Source of the DNA: Marthasterias glacialis
Taxonomy: Eukaryota; Echinodermata; Asteroidea; Forcipulatida; Asteriidae
Direction of reading: 5' to 3'
Length of the DNA: 64,000 nt
NCBI GenBank assembly: GCA_911728455.2
Contig: OU452239.1
Coordinates: 8,002,884-8,066,883 of the forward strand
The notes under the pieces are model-generated. The model was not told where the DNA came from, did no database searches, and saw only the letters and a program-made list of their open reading frames with translations. This document shows, piece after piece, positions 1 through 12,200 of the stretch. Position 1 is the first letter of the stretch, and every line of letters begins with the position of its first letter. The position numbers were made by a program, and so were the translations under genes.

Positions 1-81
1 GGTTAGTGCACGGAAACTTGATGCGCTCCATATTGAAATTTTTAACACCCAGTTCCTCCTCTTTTTTTCACTCTCGTTCAG

Positions 82-256
82 ATTCCGTCTGACTTTCCGC
101 CATTGGCGAGCCACTCCCTTACCCTGGTGCCGGAACAGCAACTTGTTGTGATTGGTGGTTACTCACCAATCAGCGGCCTGCAGAAGGACGTACTGGAATT
201 CAGCATTTTGGAGGGCAGTTGGTTACCTGTTTCAGCAACTGGTACCCCACCTACTG
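82..256 (+). CDS. MEGF8: MEGF8 exon: kelch blade
   Basis: The acceptor is TTCAG before ATTCCG and the donor is GTAAG after ACTG, ending in phase 1. It encodes a kelch blade (LVVIGGYSPISGLQKDVLEF, then SW), with the double glycine and the tryptophan at the usual spacing. This is the first exon visible in the window; bases 1-81 are intron. Confidence 0.9.
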
Positions 257-3200
257 GTAAGAAAAGAACCGACATCCCTTCAAAGTTACCTCAGTATCAT
301 ATTGCGTCCGAGCAGTCTGGTGCCTCAGTCTCAAGTTCTGGTAGCAAAGTCATGAGATTGGTTAATAGAGAAGACTTAATGTTTTTAACACTGTACTCTG
401 CTCGTCTTTAATACAAAACAAAGTGTGTCATTGCGAGCAGTCTTGTGTATCAGACTCGGTTCCAGTGGCAAAGTCATTAGAATGTGGGTTCATGTCACAC
501 AAGGCAATTCGCAGTATTTTTTATCGTGCCAGGGCATGTGTGAACCAAATTTACGTGAGGCGAAACAAGTAAAACAAACTTGATTTCAGGGGGCACTGTT
601 ATTATTATTACTATGTTGTATTCGGCCATTGATACAAGAAAGCAACATACTGGCAGTCAAAATATGGTAAACCTGTAATAGTGATGCAAGGAAGCTCCCC
701 ATTGAGAGTGCCCTCATGCTGTCAAAAATTCAGTCAATTTACAAGCAACAAGTTGGAGGTAATCTCAAAGAAGAAAGAACAATCACATTTTAATTGTCAC
801 ACAATTTACTCTGGGATGGAAAGATGTGGCATCATCTCTCGAACCCCGTTTCTATTTGACGCTCTGTCTCATCTTAAAGTCTTTTTACAAGTACTTCCAT
901 GGTTTGTGCATCGGGGGGGGGGGGTCTCTCACTCCTCCCCTCTGTGCGCACCATCACTCAGAGCACATGCTTTGCCACAACTTCTCACTTCTTCACTGTA
1001 TCTGTTCCATAGGCCGTTTACGAAACCACGGCTTGGGCTTGGGCCTGGGCTTAGGCTCCGTCAGTTATTTAGAAAACGTGTGGTTTCCTTACGGGGATTC
1101 AAATAGGTGGACGGAGCCCAAGCCGGAGCCCGAGCCCAAGCCGTGGTTTCGTAAACGGCCATAGGATGAGATATTCAAATACCATTTTTCCACCATCTTA
1201 AATTTCATTCCAGTTCATGAGGAATGTGAACAGATACCTTCCCTCTCTTTAGCTTGTCTTTATCATAAAAAAAGGGTTAGTGAAAAATGCTACTTGTGGA
1301 ACCGAAGTGTTCATTTTGAATGCAGCAGAGCTGGTTACCTGTCTGAGTTTTCAGGTTCTCAAGAACCCTCTTTCTCGTTTGTGTTTACAAGGTCTGTTTG
1401 GTCACAGTACCGTCTGGCATTCAGCATCCAACGCCCTGTATGTCTACGGAGGATATCGCTTTCATCTGGACGGAATCTTCATCTCCGACAAGCTCTACTC
1501 GCTTACTTACAAAGCTAGCGACAAACACTGGAGTATCCTCCCAGCGGAGCCTAATCAACAGGTACACAGAGCCACAGCGAGGTTTATTTTTTCTTTTTGG
1601 GGGTGTATGGAAGCCAATTTGTCAAGTTAAAATGTTTTATGTAGGCCTATTCGTTCATAGCTGAGGTAGGCCTTTATATGCCCCGAAAACTTCCATGTGG
1701 AGCATGTACCCTAAGTATGTAATGTTTAGCAAAAAAAGATTTTGGGAAAATTTAAGCATACTCAGCAAGTCAAGGGTTCTCGTTTAGCTTCAGGCATTGT
1801 TCCCAGCCAATCAAATCGGTGCAGCTTTGTTCTGTAGGTCCTGTATTAACCTAAAAACATAAACGTTTCCTCTTTTTGAGCCGTTTTTTTTTCCTCTTTG
1901 TTTTTTTTAGCAACTGCCGCACATGTTCCAAGCAGCTGTCTCTACGAGTAATTACATGGTAGTAGTAGGGGGTGGAACACCCACCTATAATGCATCTGAC
2001 ACCCTGCTAGCCTACCAGTATAACTGCAACCAGTGGGTGGACCTCAGAGGTGAGTTCTAAGCCCAGCTCTGCATGATAGCTAGCGTACGGGACGACCATG
2101 ATATTCGTCATACTTTCAAGGGCCAATGATGGGGTATTTTTTCACCTTACATTTTTCCGGCTTAATATATGGTTTGATATTAATACAAAAATAACACTTG
2201 CTCTTTATAAGTTTTTAAAGAGTTGTTAACTTTTAATTTATCGCTCAAAATCTATTTCGATGTCATCTTTTGTGACGTAGATCGAGGCACCGAATGACAA
2301 TGCAAATTTACATGACAATGTACATTCCTGACCATTTAGACTCTGGTATGTTTCACTGCAACAATATGCCTTTACGCCTATTGTCCACGTAACAAAAGCC
2401 AAATTAGCAAGATATTTCTCCAGAGACAATTTAAGCCCCTAAAGTGACATAAGTTATGCAAATGTAACACATCCACACGTATCTATCGTCGTGCAACGAT
2501 CGACAGCATTGACCTCTTTCTACGCCACACTTTTCCCCTTCTAGGGGTGTGGGTTTCTCCCCTAGTTTTTAGTTTTTAGTTTGTTTTTTTCTGCTATAAC
2601 CTTTGAGCAAACTTGCATTTATTGGGCCTAAGTTGTTGTGGTCATACCTTTTAGTTAAAACTTGGAAAGAAAATAACCACTCCATGGGCCCTTTAACCCT
2701 CCTACTGTCTGACCAGTCAATGTCATCCTCTTTGGTATTGATTGATATTGTTGGGTCAGTGCAAAACTGCTGTTTATACCTCAAAGGAGGCTCTAAAACT
2801 GTTGGGATGGTTTGTGCGTCCAGGATAAGCAAAATACGTTTTTTTCAATTTCACGTGTTAAAGGCTAATTTCGGAGGTCCCTTTCGCATTGCAAAAACTT
2901 GTACACGGTTTTGCACGGCGAAAGAGAAGGTTTGGGTTGTCATGTTTTAGTATTTGTTTCTTTTTGGAATCCATATGTAGGTTTTGTTGTCGGTACATCC
3001 CCATCTCCGGCATCTTCCCTGGCCGCTGTGGTCTCGGAGGAGACGGTTTTTTCAATTTCACGTGTTAAAGGCTAATTTCGGAGGTCCCTTTCGCATTGCA
3101 AAAACTTGTACACGGTTTTGCACGGCGAAAGAGAAGGTTTGGGTTGTCATGTTTTAGTATTTGTTTCTTTTTGGAATCCATATGTAGGTTTTGTTGTCGG

Positions 3201-6200
3201 TACATCCCCATCTCCGGCATCTTCCCTGGCCGCTGTGGTCTCGGAGGAGACGGTTTACGTCTTTGGTGGTTACGACGGGACCACCCTCGGTGCCCTCCAC
3301 CAGCTGTCTCTGCCGCCGGACCTTTGTTCGTTACACACCACAGTAGATGGCTGCCAGGCGATGCTCGGATGCTCATCCTGTGCGGTGACAAACAACACAC
3401 AGGAGTTGCTCTTCTGTATTTCTAATCTGGACATTGACCATACAAGGTAAGGTACTAGACCGGTTCTTGACCAACCGACATGCGCGTCTAGAAGTGTTTA
3501 AGGCCCTTTTTCGAGACCACTGCTTTGGCTTTGGCTCTCCGGCTTAGATTCCGACAGCTATGTGGAAAATTGGCGCCTTCAGGACAGGGCCTAAGTCAGA
3601 GCAAAAGCTGTTGCAGTCTTCCCTCAGATTTCCATCAAAAATGAACGGAAAAAGTTACCTGCCTTTTCCCCCATATTTTGATCGAAATTTGGGAGTAATA
3701 AAAGAATGAATAATTCCAATCAACTCAAATTATTCTCAGTATTAGTCTACATGTCCATTCACATGTTGAAATGCTTGGATGGTTTCAAGTACTTACAAAA
3801 AAATGACAAACCATTGGAAAAACTGCTAACGTGACGGTAGAAAAGTGGTACCCTGTATTGTGTTTCTTGTCTTTTAATTGGTCTTGATCTCAAATGTTGT
3901 TCTTCCACTACAGTTGCGCCGGTGTTTTTACGCAAGGCACAGTCTGCAACAGTGAAAGAGTAGAGAATAGGGAGTGTCGAGAAGCAAGTTCTTGCAGCGA
4001 GTGTGTTTTGATTCATCCAGCTTTTTCCAGTGCAGTACAGGTACTTGTAGATCCATGTCATTGGGGCTCGATTCCACAAAGTCTGTAGTATGTTGCTCTT
4101 GACCAGTTGACGCAGGATGACTTGTATACACTCAAAAAAAATTTGGAGCCAGCAAACGGGCGTCGTGTAAACACACCATTGTGTAAAATCGGAATACCAA
4201 AACAAAATTCGCCCGGACGCTTTGCTTTCTGAGCGTGCACAGAGTATGCACTCACCGTGCAACTTTTTTGTTTCACCCACACCAGGAGGAAAGATGGTGT
4301 TAAATATTTCGCAGATTTTTCGCCCATTCTGCAGGGGTTATTTTGTAATCCCCGATTCCAGACCTGTGTCCTTTTGTTGCAAGAAGAAGATTCAGAGGCA
4401 TTGAGAGGCTTCCACTATCATTTATTCATTCTATTTTGACTCATTGGAAGAAAGATCGATTGATTTACTATTTTACTCTTTGCTTGTCAGACCTGCAAAT
4501 GGTGCTCCCAGTGCCCGGAAGGTGCATGTATCCCCATAAATCTGGACTGCGTGCTGGAGAACGACTGCAAGGCCGGTACGCAGAGGGCCATCACTGACTC
4601 CTCCGCTTGTCTGGAGCTGGACTGTGAAGCTAGCGACTGTAATAAATGCATCGGCACGGACGCCTGTATCTGGTCCCGGCAGTTCCAACGAGCAGGTAGG
4701 TGTAGAGATTTTTTTTTAACACATCCAACACACCAAGCGTCATGAGACAATTTAGGACACTAGGTGGCAGCAGACTTAACCAGGTAAATCCATTGTTCTC
4801 AGGAATGTGCGCATGCTCAGAACTGCATAAACAATGACAATTCACCTGGTAAGTCTGCTGCCACCTATCGTTCCAAAGCCTTCTATTGTAAAGAAGATGA
4901 TGAAGAAATGTGAAGTTTTAGATGAGGGGGGGGGGGGAAACTCAAATAGGGATCATACCAAACATGGGTAATCCGATCCTTCTCTGGCCCATCTCTATTG
5001 AATGAACTCCCTCCCCATCTCAAACAATACATCACATATGTACCAGCTTCAAATCCCTTTTTGAAAAGGCATCTTTGAATGATGTAAAACCTCGATTTCA
5101 TAGAGCTGTGTAAGCACAAAAGGTAGCCGAGCACAGCACAATTGTTCTTACCAGAGTAAGGGTACCAGCTAAAATACCATCAGCTGTGGCGCTAAGGGGG
5201 GGAGGCGAATGCCTCTCAGTCATTGTTTTTGCCCCTCCCCCAATTTGCCCCCCAAGTTCACGCCTCAATTTTTCGCCTATGCCCGAAATAGAGTTAAACT
5301 GCTTTTCAGCAGTACAAAATTACACTTAAATATTTTTGTTTGCCCCCCCCCCCCCAAAGTTAAGCTTGCCCCCCCAGATTGGCAGATCTGGTACCACCGC
5401 TGAAAACCATGTCTCATGTACCAACTGTACCTGGTATCCTGCTGAGTTTCGCTTAACAAAGAAAAATGATTAGCAATATTTTCTGCTTATTAAGCAGCTC
5501 TATGAAATTGGGTGTGACATTCTAGACTTGTGTTTTTGCATCTCTGCAGTGCCAGGAGTGTCTTTTTAGACAGGCATGACACATTAAAAAAGATCACTAT
5601 TATTATTATTATTATTATTCTAACTATTCTAATTATAATAACATTTTGGGTTTTTCTTAACTCTCAGGTGAAATTAGGTATCTCGTGAACGAGTTTCCCA
5701 TTTACACCTGGAACTGTTTCAGCTCCCAGCTCCCAGATTTAGCCCCATCCACCATCGTCATCCAAGCTGCCCCGCCTGATGCCTGCCCACTCCCCTGCCA
5801 CAATCACACCACCTGTGAGTCGTGTCTGAACTCGAACGGGGCGGCAGGTGGATCCAAAGAGTGCAGGTGGAGTGCTCAACTGGGCCAGGTAAACAGACCC
5901 AAATGTTTGTTCTGAAACCTTAAAATTGCTTAACCCTTCAGAGAGAAAAATGGACGCAATCAGCTTTGTATAAAAAGATCCATAGCTGCCAGAAACGGCA
6001 GCAGGATTTGACCCACTTCCAACCAACCCAAAAGGTCAATGGTCATAGGTCATGTCCTGAATTGAAGTTTTTCAGTGTGTTCCATGTTTACATGGTTTCT
6101 ACACGCTGCAAGGTCGTATTTGTCTGTGTTCACTGCATAGATGGTATTTTTTGTGAGGCTGGTGACTGTTTTTTCACATTTACGTCAGCCGTTTAAAAGT

Positions 6201-9200
6201 CACAAACTGCCCGTACGCCGATGAGTTGCAATTTTTTTAAGTTGACCCTTTGCGGGGAAAAGACCTCTCCGGAGTAAACTGTAAAAGGCATAAAAACATC
6301 CACACAAATATCTTGTATCATTGCAAATATCCCGTATTCAGTCACCGACAATTGTCACAACAGTACCAAGAGGGTTTTAACTAGAGCGTTTTGACTCCAG
6401 TTGACCTGTATACTTCGGGGTTATTGTGTAATCCCCGACTCCAGACCTTTGTCCTTTTCTTCCAAGAAAAGGATTACAAGACATTAAGAGGCTTTCATCG
6501 ATGTTTATTCATTGTGTTTCGGCTAAATGAAGGTAAGTTTGAGTGAAACTGAGTATCCAGCCTTGGTTCCGGACTTTGGAACAATCCTCGGCCGGAGCTG
6601 ACGGCCGAGGTTTTGCAACTCATGGTTCCTGTGTATGGTAATTTGTTGAAAGAGAAAGAATGAATCCTTCAAAGACAATCTTTGTTCTCTTGACTTTGTT
6701 TAGTCATGGTTTCTTTGTGGCAGCGGTACTCTCAAACCAAAAAAGATTCCGGCAATTCCAAGAAAATAATCCCATCAGGCTGAACGGGAAAAAATGGAAG
6801 ATTCCCGGCAAGAACTGGTTTATAACCATAATGTTTTCTTTGTCCATTTTCTGCAGTGTCTCTCCCCGACCTATCAACCCTTAGCCTGCGCCACGGGGTC
6901 ATGTGGCCCCCTCGCCCACACCAGCAGTAACAGCTGCCCCACCCCATGTTACCTGAACACCCAGTGTGCCCTCTGCCTTGAGCAGCCGGGCTGTGGGTGG
7001 TGTGCCTTAGGGGAGGGTAACGGAACGGGCGTGTGTATGGAAGGAGGGTTGTATGAACCCACAGGGGGGGCGTGTACGGCCCAAAACATCAGCGTCCACA
7101 GCATCCCTCTGGAAGGTAAATTCTAATATTTTAGTGGGATTAATATTTTAGTTTTTTTTTTTTTTTTTTTTTTTTATATAGTCAGACCTTTGTTTAAAAC
7201 TTATGTACACACGGAGAGGGAATTTCATGCTTAATTTGCATGACGAATGAATTGTTGAATCTTAAATTTTGAATCTTGAATCTTGTTTATTCTTACTTCT
7301 TACTCAGACATGTTTGTCGACCCGTGTAAATCGAGGACTTCTCTTCGTTATGTCCCATTGTTTGGACTTATTTCTTTTTAGTGACGTCTCCATCGTTTTT
7401 GTACATAAAAGCAAAGGGAGGCCACCCTCATTAAAGCACATGGATCCCTTTTGTTGAAGTATGCAAAGCTTCAAACATCACTTATATTGTTATTATTCTA
7501 TCCATGCAAAGTTTCAAATCTTGCTGATATTTCCCCCCCCCCTCCCGTCTCCAGAGTCCCTTGCGGTAGCCATCAAGGCTACAAAGGTACCACCCGTGTG
7601 GTCGTTCATTACTTGCCCGCCAGAGAATGAATGTCTGAATGGACACCATGACTGCCGTGAGAACGAAGATTGTAATGACACGCTGACGTCGTTCGAGTGC
7701 AACTGTAAACCAGGCTTCTTCCAAGAAAAGTAAGCAATAGACAATCATCATGGGGTTAACTGTTCTTCTCAAACTCTCTGTATATACACAGAGAACTTGA
7801 GAAAAACAAACCCCTTAACAATAATTGTACTGGGTTGTTACATGCGCATTACACAACTCATAGGACCTACTGTGGGTAGACATCCCATCCGAAGGGCAAA
7901 GTTATTTTGATGTGCGTTGCGCAGGGACGCAAGTGCCATGACTGGGACCCAAACCCACACTCTGACATTGAAGACCAGACTCTGAGTCTGGTGCGCTAGA
8001 CCTCTTTGGCCACGACACTCCACAATGAGAATGATCGTGATACCAGGTAAAGAACCCTGAAGATTAAATTGGGTAGACCTTTTTAGAACACAAGTTTGAT
8101 TTCACTGTCATTAACTTCAGTAATGTCGATGGGGTTTGCCCCAGTGTTTCTAGCATGGTCTGGCAGCAATATGCGCCACCTCACCTTGTATCCCTTTCAA
8201 GGTATTGTATTACGGTTGCTTCGTCTCATAAAATCATTTGTAACAATCTCCACCAGATTTGATAATTCAGCGCCAGGAGTGTCATTTATGACAGACATGG
8301 CGCACTGTAAATGTACACTACTATTATTATTATTATTAATGACCTCAGGACCAACCCTGGAAAGCGCCCTCTATCTGCGTGGCCACAGGTGTAAACAGTT
8401 TTGTTAGGGGTTATAAAAACCAGGGGCTGGTAACTGTAGTTCTAATTTGTATTCATAAATACCTGAGACAGTTTATCCATTCTGAGTGGCCGAGAGGACA
8501 TCACGTGGCCATGTTTAAACGGGCGATATATACACGGTAAAAAGTGTTTAAAACCGGCTAGCTTGCGAACAAAAAATATAGCCCCTGTATTAGAATAAAG
8601 AAGTATACGTGTTTCCAGCTGTTGGGTTTCTGATTGGCCGAGAGGGCATCAAGTGCCTGTAACAGCTGCAGAGACATGAAGATCGACATTCCGTTCAAGG
8701 AATTGGCCCGTAAATATGAATAGAAATTTAACGCAGAGTCGAGCTGAGAAACTGTCAGATTTGTTCCCAATTTTTGAAGGTTTTTGCATGTTTTTGACAG
8801 AAAGGCATTTATGAATGGGAATAAAGGTGTGCTGAATCGGTTTTTAACTATTGTTTAAAACCGATGAGGGGCCTGGTGGCCGATAATTACCCTCGCCTTC
8901 GGCTCGGGCAATTATCGGCCACCAGGCCCCTCATCGGTTTTAAACAATAGTTAAAAACCTCATCATCACACCTTTATTCCCTTATTGAATGTTTAGACAC
9001 CGGACTGTTTAAACAAACTGGTCATTATTTGTAATTGTTGGAGATGAAGACCATGCAACCTGTGACATCACATGTTTACAAAATAGCCACAGAGCCTGGA
9101 CTTCCTGCAGGCATGATTTATACTCAGCTCAATTGAAGAAAACATCTTGTATTTTTCATGGAGATTGTTCTGTCTGATTTTTATCAACTTTTGTTACGAA

Positions 9201-12200
9201 AAAAACAGGGGGGCATCTTAAAAACTTGTTCAGCTGTAACTTTTATAACTCTTGAATTTATGTGGAAATCATGACACGAAATGTCAAGACCCATATGACC
9301 AGTGTAGTTAATGGCCTGCCAGAAAGGCCCTGGAATGTACAAGGTAACTCTTTTTGTAAACAAAGGTAACATGGCTTATAAAAGAACTTATGGTCTCATC
9401 TACCTTGAAGCCACTGCTCAACATTGGTAAACTAACTGTAAATGTGCTCATTCTTTGCACAAATCAAGAAACCAACCTGTGAAAATTTCAGCTCATTTCG
9501 TTCATTTGCAAGAAAACAGTATTCAGCATTTTTGTACGCATTCCTACAGGCAGAGTTTTGGATCTTATTTCATTTTTTATTTAAAAATTATAGCACTTCA
9601 GGCAGAAATATGTCAAGGAAAGGTTCCTACCATCATTATCTTTATACCCTGTAAGGTACATGTAAATCTGTGAACATTTATGTTTTTCTTCTTACCAATG
9701 TTGAGCTGGGGCTTTAAACACCATCCCTCTCTGTGATTTAATCTTTACTTCCTCCTCCCCACCCCACCCCACCCCTCCCCCACCATAGTGACGAGGCCAA
9801 GTGTCTCCCAGTCTGCACCCCTGAGTGTGTCAGGGGATCCTGTATCGAGCCAGATTTATGCCAGTGTGACTTCGGCTACGTTGGCAAGGACTGCAGTGTC
9901 GAGTGTGAATGCAACGGTCACAGCACATGCGCTGGGGAGGACAGCAAGTCGGACTGCCTCAAGTGTATGAATAATACACAGGTAAGAACATCGTTCTGCG
10001 GGCCTTGTGCAATGTCTCGTTCCTGACTAGCCCCAATGGCTTCTATTAAGCTGTACATTTGACCTGGGGCCAATTTCATAGAGCTGCTTAAGTAGCTAAG
10101 CACAACAAAATCATGCTTACCAGAATAAGGTTACCGGCCAAACTACATGTACCATGTCATATGTACAATTTGTGACTGGTATCCTGCTCATTTTTGGGCG
10201 CAGCTAATATCCACAGACAGTTTTGATATCCATATCTGTATCAAAAACTGATTGAAAAGTATTCCCTCAAAAAAAGTTTTTGCTTCTTTGTATACTAGGG
10301 TCAAAGCTGTGAGAAGTGTCTGCCGTTCTTTGTTGGGGATCCCACCAACGGTGGAACGTGCGTGCCATGTTCAACCTATTGCCATGGCAACAGTGAAATA
10401 TGCATCACAGAGGAGAACTACAACCTGTCCAGGGATGCGGGTCTGTCCCTAGATGTGAACAATGTGAGTACCAGACTAAATCCAAGGCTAAATCCGAACG
10501 GTGATTCTCGTCAAAATATCCCTTCAGTTCACTCCAGGATTCCCGAAAATTTTCAAGTTTACAACTGTTTTTTTCAGAAGAGCAAATAAGCTAGTATTGA
10601 CCCAATTCACATGACGTCGTCATCACAATAATCTTAGTTACGCCGTTTTGGTGGTCAATGTATTACTGTGTTGTTCAGAGAAGTGCTCATTTAGGCAACG
10701 CAGCGTTTACACGTAAACCTATTGACCACCAAAATGGTGAGCGTGGCACAGTCGGCGCGTGTGACGTGCGTGCAAGGGGTCAATAGTAAAAATCAGCTCT
10801 GAGAATTCCATGAAAATTCCCTTTTTTTTTTTTCTTTTTTTTTTTATCTCCCATGTGGTGTCGTTTTTACACAGAAAAAAGGATTTCAATCCCTCATGTT
10901 GTAATTATGTTTGTTCATGTTTCTAATAGCTGGTAAGCATCTTCCCAAACGGTGCAGTTACAGATGCCATCTGCGTAAACTGCCGCAATTTCAGCGCTGG
11001 TAACATGTGCGAGACGTGCGTGGATAGTTACTTCAAAAATGAAGATGTCTGTCAACCGTAAGTTCAGTATTCCATATTGAGAGAGGGTAGATGATGTCTA
11101 GTTGGAATAGTAACAAATAATGACAGATCTTGCGCTTAAGCTTTTTGTAAAGTAGCCCAAGAAGCTAGTAAACTGTGCATTTTATTTGCCCCGGGGGAAG
11201 TTTTCGTTGCCCAAATTTTAAACATGTATTGTCATAAATGTTTCTTCCTGATACTTATGGTAGTGATCACAACCAGTTTATAGCGGTCAAATGGAGTTAC
11301 ATTCACACACTCAAAAATAAAAAATTTAAAAACAGAACAATAACAATAGGTTTTCGGCTGGGAGCCGAACACCTAATTAACACATTTCTAAAATGTATTA
11401 TTCACATCTGAAAAGGAAGAAGTATGAGCATTGTAAACAATTAAGTTGCACAGTGGTCTTTACTAACCCATAACAGTTTTCACTAGACAATGTATGCCGG
11501 GCTAGTGCTAAGCGTGAGCCCTGAATGAGTTCTTATACAGGGAACATCCTGGTAGTGAGATCAAGGCGCTTACAACATTATTCTCCTTTGCATCGATGTG
11601 AGTTAAGCACTGTATACTCCCGAAGCTCTGAGTATGCAGTGCTTATCACACATCGGTCTAAAGTTATGTATTTTTTTATGTGTGATGCAATTATTAAATC
11701 GGTAAAAAATATGTTGTTAATAATTTTTTTGTGCAATAATAATAAGAATATTGTAATATAATAATTTTCAGTTTTATGAAAAGGTCAAGCAAGAATCCCA
11801 AGTCCCTGGGGTAACGCCTTTTTGTGCAATTTCCTCTTGGAGAAAATTAACCACTAAAGTTCCAAGAACTCTAATTGGAGTTCCAATCCTAAGAGAGGCT
11901 CCTTGTCCTTTTCGCGTTGCCACTTTGTCCCATTTTTAAATGTCGTGGGCGTTGTTTCGCAGATGCCAGTGTAACGGTCACTGGGACAGATGTGACAAAG
12001 TCACCGGCGAGGACTGCCAATGTAAGAACAACACTGACACACCCTCATGCCCAACGGAGCAATACCCGAAGCCTTGCTGGAAACACCAGGTATGTAGTAA
12101 GAAGATCCCCCCCCCCTTGTATCCCCCAAAACGCCAGGCAACATTTTTACCCTACTGCAGACCTTGCATGTTGTTGCAGCAGGGGCATAGTAATTTTCCT

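Noticed and set aside
681..1164. Plus-strand frames with a GLGLGL / PKPEPEPKP repeat
   Set aside because: Generated by the two arms of a foldback element inside a MEGF8 intron; no splice-compatible borders.
2858..3400. Two overlapping minus-strand frames with the same protein (KPSPPRPQRPGKMPEMG)
   Set aside because: They are the antisense of the duplicated MEGF8 exon start and acceptor; the repeat of the peptide only reflects the tandem duplication.
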